This document shows, in pieces, positions 19,039 through 29,408 of a DNA stretch of 64,000 bases. Source of the DNA: Mesorhizobium_K marinum (GTDB lineage: Bacteria; Pseudomonadota; Alphaproteobacteria; Rhizobiales; Rhizobiaceae); NCBI RefSeq assembly GCF_040813715.1, contig NZ_JBFOCH010000027.1; one strand, 5' to 3'. The notes under the pieces are model-generated. The model had not been told where the DNA came from and ran no database searches. It saw nothing but the letters and a program-made list of their open reading frames with translations. The translations under genes were made by a program, and so were the position numbers. Each line of letters begins with the position of its first letter. The stretch's first letter is position 1.

Positions 19039-19505
19039 TCGCGTCCCTCCCAGTTGCTGCGGAACGACTTCAGCATGCTGGCGAGCCGTTTCGTGTCGTC
19101 CTCGCTGACGCCGCCGAGCAGTTCGCCGATCCAGCCCTCGTGTGCCGCGGCCATCGCCTCGAACTGCGCGCGTCCCGCATCGGTCAGCTTCACCATCGAT
19201 GTCCGGCGGTCGCCGTTTCGCCGGGCGCGGGTCACAAGCCCTTCGGAAACCAGGCGGTCGACGATCCCGGTGACGTTGCCGTTCGAAACCAGCAGGAAGC
19301 TAGACAGGCCGCTCATCAGCATGCCTTCCGGCGCGCGGTAGAGCGCCGCCATGACATCGAAGCGCGGCAGCGTCGTGTCGAAACCCTGCCTGAGACGCTC
19401 GCGCAGCTCGGCCTCGATGGTGCGCGACGCCCTCAGCATCCGGATCCAGAGCCGCAGCCGCTCCTTGCTGTCCTTGGAGATCGCGGAAAGCGGCGCGCTC
19501 ACCAT
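19035..19505 (-). CDS. MarR family transcriptional regulator of the anthranilate operon
   Basis: 156 residues. The winged helix is visible as FDVMAALYRAPEGMLMSGLS, NGNVTGIVDRLVSEGLV and RRNGDRRTSMVKLT. It lies inside the operon (7-base overlap with the SDR, 4-base overlap with the enoyl-CoA hydratase), so it would be co-induced with its targets. MarR repressors of CoA-dependent aromatic pathways commonly respond to the aryl-CoA, here perhaps 2-aminobenzoyl-CoA (inference). A candidate operator lies upstream of abmA. Confidence 0.85.
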   Translation of the reverse strand: MVSAPLSAISKDSKERLRLWIRMLRASRTIEAELRERLRQGFDTTLPRFDVMAALYRAPEGMLMSGLSSFLLVSNGNVTGIVDRLVSEGLVTRARRNGDRRTSMVKLTDAGRAQFEAMAAAHEGWIGELLGGVSEDDTKRLASMLKSFRSNWEGRE

Positions 19506-20268
19506 GTCTCGCCCCCCGACAGCGCTATCGTCTGGCCGGTGACCGAGCGGGCGTCCTCGTCGCAAAGCCAGAGGACCGAGCCGGCGATTTCCTGCGGCTG
19601 CACGAAACGTCCCTGCGGGTTGTTCGCGGAGAGGATCGCGCGCGCCTCCTCGACCGAGCGCCCGGTCTTCTCGACGATGTTGTTCACGGCCTTGTCCAGC
19701 ATGTCGGTCTCGACATAGCCCGGGCAGATCGCGTTTACCGTGACGCCGGTCTTGGCGAGTTCGGCCGCCAGCGACCGCATCAGGCCGACAACGCCGTGCT
19801 TCGACGCGACATAGGGCGCGACGTAGCCGTAGCCCCTGAGGCCGGCGACCGATGCGATGAAGATGACCCTGCCGCTCTTGCGCGCCGCCATGCCCGCCAG
19901 CGCCGGCTTCACGGTGAGGAACGAGCCGGTCAGGTTGACGTCGAGCGTCTTCTTCCAGTCGTCGAGCGTGACCTTGTGCGCCGGCGCGCTGTCGGCAGCG
20001 CCGGCATTGGCGATCACGATGTCGAACGGCCCGCGCGCGCTTTCGGCCGCCTTGAAGAGGTCGAGCATCGACTGCTCGTCGGTCACGTCGGCGGCGATGC
20101 CGTGGATACGGTCGTTTCCGGCCGCCGCCGCTTCAAGCGCTTCGGCGCGGCGGCCGCAGATCGTCACCTCGACGCCGGCGTCCGCGAGAGCGGTCGCGAT
20201 CGCCAGCCCGACGCCGGATCCGCCGCCGGTGACCAGCGCGTGGCGACCCCGGATGTGCCGGTTCGCGC

Positions 20269-20272
<4 letters not shown>
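19499..20272 (-). CDS. Short-chain dehydrogenase/reductase
   Basis: 257 residues. The NAD(P)-binding motif is TGGGSGVGLA, the structural motif ANAG (VIANAGAAD), and the active-site pair is YVASK with the Ser in FIASVAGL. It is the second gene of the anthranilate operon and overlaps abmA by 4 bases. It probably oxidises or reduces a ring alcohol/ketone of the non-aromatic CoA intermediates. Resembles 3-oxoacyl-ACP/3-hydroxyacyl-CoA-type SDRs. Confidence 0.83.
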
Positions 20273-22566
<2,294 letters not shown>

Positions 22567-22621
22567 CCGTGCGCTCTCCTCCGTTATTCGCTTTGCCTGA
22601 CTATCGCGCCGCGAGTCATTT

Positions 22622-22637
22622 ATTTCAAGCTTAAAAT
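22622..22637. promoter_or_regulatory. Candidate MarR operator upstream of abmA
   Basis: atttcaagcttaaaat is a 16-bp palindrome with one mismatched pair, centred on AAGCTT, 56 bases before the abmA ATG in an AT-rich stretch that would hold the operon promoter. MarR proteins bind palindromes of this size. Confidence 0.45.
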
Positions 22638-22741
22638 TTCATGCTGAAGCGAATTGCCTGTGACCCTGGGACGATCAAGAATTTGTCCTTGCGACCGTGG
22701 ACATTGTTTCGGGAACCGGATCGTCGGCATAGCTGCAGCGA

Positions 22742-22842
22742 CGTCATCCTCGGGCTTGTCCCGAGGATCTACTGCGGTCTGCGATTGCCATTGCAGTTGC
22801 CACCGGCGGCGGCAGATCCTCGGGACAAGCCCGAGGATGACG
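22742..22842. repeat. 29-bp perfect inverted repeat (REP-like intergenic element)
   Basis: Arms 22742-22770 and 22814-22842 are exact reverse complements (core tcctcgggcttgtcccgagga), separated by 43 bases. Each arm is itself nearly palindromic (cctcggg...cccgagg). It fills most of the 306-base gap between abmA and the VOC gene, where I see no coding sequence. Confidence 0.85.
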
Positions 22843-22872
22843 CATGCCGGCGACTTGTCTTTGGCGTAAACC

Positions 22873-23484
22873 CTATTTCGCCGGGTCTTTCGGGCTCCAA
22901 AGCACCGTTGCCGCGCCCTTCTCGTAGGCCATGCCGTCGGGATAGCTGATCGCCTCGAACTGCAGGCCCCAGGGCGCCTGGAAATACATCACCGTCTGGC
23001 CGGCGGCCGGGCCTTCGCCGACCGGCAGCACGATGCGCGTCGCCACACCCTTGCCTTCCAGGTAGGCTTTGGCCGCCGGCACGTCGTCCACGTAGAAGGC
23101 GATGTGATAGCCGCCGATGTCGCTGTTCTTCGGCGTCATGTCCTTCTGGTCGGGCGAGGCGTATTCGAACAGTTCGATGTTGGAGCCGAAGCCGCAGCGC
23201 AAAAGCGTGATCTCGTTGATCACCGCTTTCGGGTCGACGCCGAGCAGGTCCTGCATGAAGGTGCCCTTGTCGTCGGCGAACGGCCCGAACGACATCGCCT
23301 TCTGGCAGCCGACGACATTGGTGAAGAAATCGACGGCCTGCGCCATGTCGGGCACGGTCACGCCGGTGTGGTCGTGCCCGCGCATGCCGGGTATTGAGTC
23401 GGCGGCGGCGATGCCGGCGCTGCCGACAAGCGTGGTGGCGAGGATTGCGCTGCGAAACAGGGTGTTCACGGTGACGTCTCCCAT
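22873..23484 (-). CDS. Exported VOC (glyoxalase/bleomycin-resistance) family protein
   Basis: 203 residues. A hydrophobic leader (TLFRSAILATTLVGSAGIAAA) suggests export, followed by a VOC fold: HDHTGVTVPDMAQAVDFFTN, IELFEYASPDQKD, YHIAFYVDDVPAAKAYLEG, WGLQFEAISYP. His (HTGV), Glu (IELFEY), His (YHIAF) and Glu (QFEAI) fit the four metal positions. A periplasmic location is unusual for this superfamily. The function is unknown. It follows the ABC transporter genes on the same strand. Confidence 0.7.
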   Translation of the reverse strand: MGDVTVNTLFRSAILATTLVGSAGIAAADSIPGMRGHDHTGVTVPDMAQAVDFFTNVVGCQKAMSFGPFADDKGTFMQDLLGVDPKAVINEITLLRCGFGSNIELFEYASPDQKDMTPKNSDIGGYHIAFYVDDVPAAKAYLEGKGVATRIVLPVGEGPAAGQTVMYFQAPWGLQFEAISYPDGMAYEKGAATVLWSPKDPAK

Positions 23485-23551
23485 TGGCGGGCCGTTCCCT
23501 TGTTCCGCGCCGGCCGCCCGCTGCTGCCGGAGCGGCCGATTGTCCGTCGGG

Positions 23552-24382
23552 CTAGCCCGCCTTCAGCCAGTCTCCGTCGATTTCCGGCAGCGGGATCGCC
23601 GCGATGAGGTCGCGCGTATAGGCGTGCTTCGGGTCGGCGAACAGCGCGTCGGTCGGCCCCTGCTCGACGATCTCGCCGTTGCGCATGACGATCACCTGCC
23701 GGCAGAGCCGCCGGATGACCGAGAGGTCGTGGCTGATGAAGGCGACTGTCAGGCCCATCTCGTCGGCGAGCTTTTCCAGCAGCGTCAGGATCTGCGCCTG
23801 CGTCGAGACGTCGAGGCCCGACACGATCTCGTCGGCCAGCACGAAGTCGGGCGACAGCGCCAGCGCGCGGGCGATGCCGACACGCTGCCGCTGCCCGCCC
23901 GACAGTTCGTGGCGGTAGCGGCTGGCGAAGCTGCGCGGCAGGCCGACGCGGTCCAGCGCCTCGTCGACGCGGCGCTGCACATTGTCGCCGAGGCCGTTCT
24001 GCTTCAGCGGCGCGGCGATGATCGCGCCGATGGTGCGGCGCGGGTTGAGCGACGACATCGGGTCCTGGAAGATCATCTGCAGGTTGCGCCTCAGCGGCCT
24101 GAGTTCCGCCTCCTGCAGGTGCGTGATGTCGCGGCCGTCGAACGTCACGCTGCCGGCGCTGGGCTCGATCAGCCGGACCAGCGCGCGCCCCAGCGTCGAC
24201 TTGCCGGAGCCGGATTCGCCGACGATGCCGGTCACCGTGCGGCGCGGCAGCTCGAAGTCGAGCCCCTTCAGGATTTCCACCAGTGGCGCGCTGCCGACAA
24301 GCGGTTTCCTGGTCATGTCGGGCAGCGCGACCTTCAGGCCGCTGACCTTGAAGAGCGCGTCAGCCACGGGCCTGTCCCCCAT
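23552..24382 (-). CDS. Dpp/Opp-type ABC transporter ATP-binding protein (DppF-like)
   Basis: 276 residues from the ATG at 24382. A GTG at 24367 that overlaps the upstream stop by 8 bases is an alternative start. Walker A is GESGSGKST, the Q-loop IFQDPMSSLNPRR, the signature LSGGQRQRVGIARALAL and Walker B VLADEIVSGLD. The Walker B reads ADEIVSGLD rather than the usual CDEPVSALD, an unusual but tolerated form. The end has the HAYTRDLIAAIP region of the oligopeptide/dipeptide ATPase C-terminus. Confidence 0.85.
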   Translation of the reverse strand: MGDRPVADALFKVSGLKVALPDMTRKPLVGSAPLVEILKGLDFELPRRTVTGIVGESGSGKSTLGRALVRLIEPSAGSVTFDGRDITHLQEAELRPLRRNLQMIFQDPMSSLNPRRTIGAIIAAPLKQNGLGDNVQRRVDEALDRVGLPRSFASRYRHELSGGQRQRVGIARALALSPDFVLADEIVSGLDVSTQAQILTLLEKLADEMGLTVAFISHDLSVIRRLCRQVIVMRNGEIVEQGPTDALFADPKHAYTRDLIAAIPLPEIDGDWLKAG

Positions 24383-25256
24383 GAAGATTGGGCCTCCAGT
24401 CGTGATCGGCGACCGCGATCTCGGCGGCGAGCCCGGCGAGCACCGCGTCGTCGACCGGCTTCAGCGAGGCCTGCGGATCGGTGTATTTCGGCGTCGCCGC
24501 CATCAGCGCCCGCGTATAGGCATGCGCCGGGTTCGCAAACAGCGTGGCCGTGTCGGCTTCCTCGACCACCTTGCCGGCGTAGAGCACGGTTACCTTCTGG
24601 CTGATCTTCGCGACGACGCCGAGGTCGTGCGTGACGAACAGGATCGCCGTGCCGTGCTCCTTCTGGAGCTGTGCGATCAGCCTCAGGATCTGCTTCTGCA
24701 CGGTGACGTCGAGCGCCGTGGTCGGCTCGTCGGCGACGATCAGGCGCGGTTCGGCGGCGAAGGCAGCTGCGATCAGCACGCGCTGGCGCATGCCGCCCGA
24801 CAGTTCGTGCGGATAGGCGCGCATGACGCGGTCCGGATCGCGGATATGCACCTCGTCCAGCAACTGGCGTACCCGGCTGTCGGCGCGGTCGGCGGCCCAG
24901 CCGAGAATGTGCACGAGGCGGTCGGTCATCTGCGGGCCGATCCGCCTGGACGGGTTGAGCGCGGTGAGCGGATCCTGCGGGATCAGCGCGGTCTTGGCGC
25001 CGATCACGCGCCGGCGCTCCCTGGCCGGCAGCGCGCCGAGGTCGGTGCCCTCGAGCCGGATCGAGCCCTCGACGATCTTCACGCTGGGCGGCAGCACGCC
25101 GAGCACCGCCTTGCCGATCATGCTCTTGCCGGCGCCGCTCTCGCCGACCAGCGCGCGGACTTCGCCTGGCTCGACCGTCAGCGACACCGAGCGCAGCACC
25201 CGCTGGCCGCCGCTGAGCGTGGCGCTGAGGTTTGTGATGTCGAGGCAGGCGGTCAT
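24360..25256 (-). CDS. Dpp/Opp-type ABC transporter ATP-binding protein (DppD-like)
   Basis: 298 residues. Walker A is GESGAGKSM (Met replaces the usual Thr/Ser after Ser), the Q-loop LIPQDPLTALNPSRR, the signature LSGGMRQRVLIAAAFA and Walker B LIVADEPTTALDV. The oligopeptide-type tail PAHAYTRALMAATP is present. The start ATG overlaps the permease stop by 4 bases. Confidence 0.85.
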   Translation of the reverse strand: MTACLDITNLSATLSGGQRVLRSVSLTVEPGEVRALVGESGAGKSMIGKAVLGVLPPSVKIVEGSIRLEGTDLGALPARERRRVIGAKTALIPQDPLTALNPSRRIGPQMTDRLVHILGWAADRADSRVRQLLDEVHIRDPDRVMRAYPHELSGGMRQRVLIAAAFAAEPRLIVADEPTTALDVTVQKQILRLIAQLQKEHGTAILFVTHDLGVVAKISQKVTVLYAGKVVEEADTATLFANPAHAYTRALMAATPKYTDPQASLKPVDDAVLAGLAAEIAVADHDWRPNLHGGQARG

Positions 25257-26104
25257 CTGAGTACCGGGTCGAAACGCGCCTTCAGCCCTTCGCCGAACTG
25301 GCTGAAGGACAGCACGGTGAGGAACAGCGTGATCAGCGGGAACACCAGCACCCACCAGGCCTGGTGGATCGACAGCCGGCCCTCGGCGATGATGCCGCCC
25401 CAGGTCGGGTCGTCGGTGGAGATCGACAGGTTCACGAAGGACAGGATCGCCTCGACGATGACCGCGATGCCCATCTCCAGCGACAGCAGCGCGACGATCG
25501 ACGGCAGCACGTTGGGCAGCACTTCCGAGACCATGATGCGGAATCGGCCGAAGCCGGCGATTTTTGCGTTCTCGACATAGTCCATGCGCGCCTGGCCCAT
25601 CGCCTCGGCGCGGATGACGCGGCAGAAGCGCGTCCAGTCGATGACGGCGATGGCGATGATGACCGAGGAGAGCCCGGTGCCGAAGACGGCGACCAGCAGG
25701 ATGGCGAAGAGAACGGGCGGGAACGCCATCCAGATGTCGACGATGCGCGAGATGATGCGGTCCGCCCAGCCGCCGAAATAGCCGGCGACGAGGCCGAGCG
25801 TCGAGCCGACGAGGCAGGCCGCGAAGGCCGCCGCGAAGGCGACGATGAAGGCGACACGCGCGCCGTAGATGATGCGCGAGAGCAGGTCGCGGCCGAGGCT
25901 GTCGGTGCCGAGCCAGTAGCCGGGCTCCGCCCCCTGCATCCAGAACGGCGGCAGGCGTTCGAACAGCAGGTCCTGCGCCAGCGGGTCCTGCGGCGCGATC
26001 AGCGGCGCGAGGATCGCGGCGGCGAGCGCGATGGCGAGCCAGCCGCCGGCAAGCACCAGGCGGGCGTCGAAGCGGCGGCGGGGCAGGGCGCGTGCGTCAG
26101 CCAT
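25253..26104 (-). CDS. Dpp/Opp-type ABC transporter permease (DppC-like)
   Basis: 283 residues. The N-terminal membrane span (LAGGWLAIALAAAILAPLI) precedes WLGTDSLGRDLLSRIIYGAR, the DppC hallmark. The coupling-loop region is RAEAMGQARMDYVENAKIAG. It overlaps the DppB-like gene by 8 bases and the ATPase by 4. Forms the inner-membrane channel with the next gene. Confidence 0.87.
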   Translation of the reverse strand: MADARALPRRRFDARLVLAGGWLAIALAAAILAPLIAPQDPLAQDLLFERLPPFWMQGAEPGYWLGTDSLGRDLLSRIIYGARVAFIVAFAAAFAACLVGSTLGLVAGYFGGWADRIISRIVDIWMAFPPVLFAILLVAVFGTGLSSVIIAIAVIDWTRFCRVIRAEAMGQARMDYVENAKIAGFGRFRIMVSEVLPNVLPSIVALLSLEMGIAVIVEAILSFVNLSISTDDPTWGGIIAEGRLSIHQAWWVLVFPLITLFLTVLSFSQFGEGLKARFDPVLR

Positions 26105-27104
26105 GGCGCAGCCTCGGGTTCAGCAGCGCATACATCATGTCGACCGCGAGATTGATGAGCACGAACAGCAGGGCGAACACGAGCACGATGCCCTGGATCA
26201 GCGGCAGGTCGCGGTTGATGACCGCGTCGATCGCCATGTTGCCGAGCCCTTCGTAGGAGAACAGCCGCTCGATGATGACGGTGCCGCCGATCAGGAAGGT
26301 GAACTGCACGCCGACCAGCGTCAGCGTCGGCAGCGCCGCGTTCTTCAGCGCCTCGCGCAGGATCACCGCCGTCTCGGAAAAGCCCTTCACCCTGGCGAGC
26401 GTGACGTAGTCGAGCGTCATCACCTCCTTCAGCGACAGTTTCAGCAGTTGCGAGATGATGGCGGCGAGCGGCAGCGCCAGCGCCAGCGCCGGCATGAACA
26501 TGTGGCTGATCAGGTCCTTGGCGAGGTCGAAGCGGAGCCTGACGATGCTTTCGAGAAGGTAGAACTGCGTGACGAATGGCAATTCGAGGCGCGGCGAAAC
26601 GCGTCCGGAAATCTCGAAGATCGGCCACAGCACGCCGAACAGCAGGATGAACGCCAGCCCCCACAGGAAATCGGGAATGGACAGCGCCGCGCCGTTGGCG
26701 ACGTCGATGCCGGCCTCGACCGCCGTGCCCTGCTCGCGTGCGCCGAGGATGGCGAGCGGCATGCCGATGGCGAGTGCGAGCAGCAGCGCGAATGTGGCGA
26801 GTTCGAGCGTTGCCGGCAGGCGGTTGAGCACCAGGCTCATCACGTCCTGGCGCAGCGAGATCGAGGTGCCGAAATCGCCCGACAGAACGCCCGACAGCCA
26901 GATGAAATATTGCTCCACGATCGAACGATCGAGCCCGTAGAGCGCGCGCAGCCGGTCGATGTCCGCCTGTGTCGCGCCGGGCGGCAGCATCATGGCGATC
27001 GGGTCGCCGGGCGCGACGCGGATGATGACGAACACCACCACCGACACGCCAAGCAGCGTGACGGCCATGGTGATGAGGCGAACGAGGAAGCGTTGGAGAA
27101 TCAT
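26097..27104 (-). CDS. Dpp/Opp-type ABC transporter permease (DppB-like)
   Basis: 335 residues. The N-terminal span and RVAPGDPIAMMLPPGAT are typical of DppB, as are LRQDVMSLVLNRLPATLELA and the GTVIIERLFSYEGLGNMAIDA segment. The coupling loop is TLDYVTLARVKGFSE. It starts the permease pair after a repeat-containing gap behind the binding-protein gene. Confidence 0.87.
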   Translation of the reverse strand: MILQRFLVRLITMAVTLLGVSVVVFVIIRVAPGDPIAMMLPPGATQADIDRLRALYGLDRSIVEQYFIWLSGVLSGDFGTSISLRQDVMSLVLNRLPATLELATFALLLALAIGMPLAILGAREQGTAVEAGIDVANGAALSIPDFLWGLAFILLFGVLWPIFEISGRVSPRLELPFVTQFYLLESIVRLRFDLAKDLISHMFMPALALALPLAAIISQLLKLSLKEVMTLDYVTLARVKGFSETAVILREALKNAALPTLTLVGVQFTFLIGGTVIIERLFSYEGLGNMAIDAVINRDLPLIQGIVLVFALLFVLINLAVDMMYALLNPRLRHG

Positions 27105-27162
27105 CTAGGACACAGCGCTTGCAATGCAGTTTCGGCAGTGCCGAACTGCCCCTGATCCTTAC

Positions 27163-27262
27163 CTTCTCCCCGTAGGGACGGGGGAGAGGGGGACGCCAGC
27201 TTTGCCGCTTCGCTCCTCTCCCCGTTCTTTACGGGGAGAGGAGGCCGGCAGGCAGGTGAGGG
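27163..27262. repeat. Palindromic intergenic repeat element
   Basis: A 12-bp perfect stem ctcctctccccg/cggggagaggag (27213-27224 with 27232-27243) preceded by a related imperfect hairpin (ctccccgt..acgggggag). It sits between the binding-protein gene and dppB-like gene of one operon and belongs to the same family as elements at 31926, 37018, 37993, 38300 and 45130. Confidence 0.8.
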
Positions 27263-27292
27263 GCAGCGCGATGCTGACTTGTTCAGGTCACG

Positions 27293-28828
27293 TCAGGCAG
27301 GCGTCATCAGGTGCGGCAGCAGCGCGCCGGACTTGTGTGGCACCACCTTCACGCCGTTCGAATGCACGATCGGCTGGGCGTACTGCAGCAGCGGCAGCAC
27401 GTAGGCGTGATCGGCGATCAGCTTGTCGACGGCCTTCCAGCCGGCGATGCGCTTGGCCTGGTCGGGCTCGCCCCACAGCGGGTTGATCGCATCGATCACG
27501 TCCTGGCTGTCCCACACCGAGTGCGGGCTCGGCCCGTACATGGCAAAGCCCGTCGAGGTGGTCGGGTCGCCGATCGAGTTGCCCCAGTTGTAGAAGGCGG
27601 CGGGCGCCAGCTGGTCGGCCGCGCGCAACTCGTAGTGCTTGGCGATCTCGTAGACCTCGATGTTGGCCTCGATGCCGACCTTGCGCCACATGCCGACGAT
27701 CGCCTGGATCATCTCGTAGTCCTTCGGCTTGAAGCCGCGCGTCGTCTGGATCGTGAACTTCACCGGATTGTCGGTGGAGTAGCCCGAGGCCTTCAGCAGC
27801 TCGACCGCCTTCTCCGGGTTGTACTCGACCTTGATGGAGGGATCGAAGGCGTCGTATTCCGGGGTTTCCAGCGTGTCGATCGGCAGGCCGTAGCCGCGCA
27901 GCAGCCGGTCGACCAGCAGCTTCTTGTCGACCGACATCACCGCGGCCTGGCGGACGTTCTCGTCCTTCATCACGTCGATGTCGTTGAAGAAGATCATGCC
28001 GATGTCGGACACCGTGTCGGCCGATCCGGCCAGCCCGTCCTTGGCGATCAGGCGGTCGTATTCCTCATAGGGGATTTCCAGCGTCACCTGCGAGGAGCCG
28101 GACTCGATCTCGGCCACGCGGCTCGCCGCGTCGGTGACGAACTTGATCGTCACGTTCTCGAACGCCGGCTTGCCGCCCCAGTAGTTCGGGTTGGCCTTGA
28201 GCCTGACATAGGCGTTCTGCTCGAACTTCTCGACCATGTAGGGGCCGGTGCCGATCGGCGCCTTTTCGAAGCCTTCCGCGCCGACCTTCTCGTAATAGGC
28301 CTTCGGCAGCACGTAGCCGGTCAGGAAGGACATCCACTTGAAGTAGGTCGGGTCGAAGCCGACGACGTCGCCGGTGATCTTGTTGCCGTCGATCTTGAAG
28401 TTGTTGACGTTCTTCCAGACGAACTGGATCGGGTTGCCGGTCTCTTCCTTGCCGGCGCGCTCGAGCGACCAGACGATGTCCTCGGCGGTGAAGGGCGAGC
28501 CGTCATGCCAGGTCACGCCCTCGCGCACGGTCATGTGCACCTGCTTGAGGTCGTCGGAGAAGCCCCACTCGGTGAGCAGGCCGGGCGCCTGCGACAGGTC
28601 GGGCTGCTGCAGGATGAACTGGTCGAACACCGACTGGTAGATGCCCTGGATGGTCGGGTTCACCGCCGAGGGGCCGGTGGTCGGGTCCCAGGAGGGCAGG
28701 TTGACGTTGTAGGCGATCACCAGTTCGTTCGCCTGTGCGCCGGCAATCCGCGGCATCGAAAGTCCGGCCATGGCCAGGCCGGCGCCGGTCAGTTTCAAGA
28801 CGGTTCGTCTGTTTGGGTGTCTGATCAT
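27293..28828 (-). CDS. Peptide/opine-type ABC transporter substrate-binding protein (SBP_bac_5)
   Basis: 511 residues. A twin-arginine-type leader (NRRTVLKLTGAGLAMAGL) ends near AGAQA. Family segments are LTEWGFSDDLKQVHMTVREG, WHDGSPFTAEDIVWSLER, GTGPYMVEKFEQ and DENVRQAAVMSVDKK. It supplies the Dpp/Opp-type permease and ATPases that follow on the same strand. The ligand is unknown. Family members bind peptides, opines, nickel chelates or other amides. With indole/anthranilate genes on both sides, an amide conjugate of an aromatic acid is one idea (inference). Confidence 0.85.
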   Translation of the reverse strand: MIRHPNRRTVLKLTGAGLAMAGLSMPRIAGAQANELVIAYNVNLPSWDPTTGPSAVNPTIQGIYQSVFDQFILQQPDLSQAPGLLTEWGFSDDLKQVHMTVREGVTWHDGSPFTAEDIVWSLERAGKEETGNPIQFVWKNVNNFKIDGNKITGDVVGFDPTYFKWMSFLTGYVLPKAYYEKVGAEGFEKAPIGTGPYMVEKFEQNAYVRLKANPNYWGGKPAFENVTIKFVTDAASRVAEIESGSSQVTLEIPYEEYDRLIAKDGLAGSADTVSDIGMIFFNDIDVMKDENVRQAAVMSVDKKLLVDRLLRGYGLPIDTLETPEYDAFDPSIKVEYNPEKAVELLKASGYSTDNPVKFTIQTTRGFKPKDYEMIQAIVGMWRKVGIEANIEVYEIAKHYELRAADQLAPAAFYNWGNSIGDPTTSTGFAMYGPSPHSVWDSQDVIDAINPLWGEPDQAKRIAGWKAVDKLIADHAYVLPLLQYAQPIVHSNGVKVVPHKSGALLPHLMTPA

Positions 28829-28888
28829 CTTGGTTCCCCATTTGGTTGTGTTGTGATCGGAATGGCCGCCTGCGCGGCCGCATGTGAA

Positions 28889-29386
28889 CTAAAGCGCCGC
28901 CGTTGCTTCGATCTCCACCAGGAAGTCCGGCAGCGCCAGCGCCTGCACGCCGATGAAGGTGTTGGCGGCCGGAACGACCCCGTCGTAGAAGGCCAGGAGT
29001 TCGCCGATGACCGGCCCGAGCTTCTCGGGCGAGTGATCGACCACGTAGGTCCTCAGACGCACGATGTCGGCCGGAGTGGCCCCGGCCTCGGCCAGGACGT
29101 CCTTCAGGTTGGCCAGCGCCTGCCTGGTCTGTGCGGCGAGGTCGCCGGCGCCCACCACTTCGCCGTCCTTGTTCCAGGCGACCTGGCCGGNCACGTCCCT
29201 GAGGTTGGCCAGCGCCTGCCTGGTCTGTGCGGCGAGGTCGCCGGCGCCCACCACTTCGCCGTCCTTGTTCCAGGCGACCTGGCCGGCGAGGTGCAGCGTT
29301 CGCCCGCCGTTCTGCTCGACCGCATGCGAAAAGCCGAATTGCGTTGAATCATAGAGTGTCGATGGGTTGATCGCCTTGCGCTTCAT
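28889..29386 (-). CDS. RidA family protein, lengthened by an assembly join
   Basis: RidA/YjgF fold: TLHLAGQVAWNKDGEVV, TRQALANLKDVLAEAGA, IVRLRTYVVDHSPE, FLVEIEATAAL. An in-frame 96-base duplication around the N at 29191 adds 32 codons. The corrected length is about 133 residues, normal for the family. The catalytic Arg motif PARS reads PAANTF here, so it belongs to an Arg-less Rid group. It lies between the ABC binding protein and an FAD oxidoreductase in the minus-strand operon. Confidence 0.8.
   Translation of the reverse strand: MKRKAINPSTLYDSTQFGFSHAVEQNGGRTLHLAGQVAWNKDGEVVGAGDLAAQTRQALANLRDVXGQVAWNKDGEVVGAGDLAAQTRQALANLKDVLAEAGATPADIVRLRTYVVDHSPEKLGPVIGELLAFYDGVVPAANTFIGVQALALPDFLVEIEATAAL
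29097..29286. other. Assembly join (N at 29191) with 94-bp duplicated flank
   Basis: Bases 29097-29190 match 29193-29286 with two differences, giving Lys or Arg in LANL-K/R-DV. The offset is in frame for the RidA-like gene. Confidence 0.9.
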
Positions 29387-29408
29387 TCGATACCTCCCGC
29401 CTGCGTGG

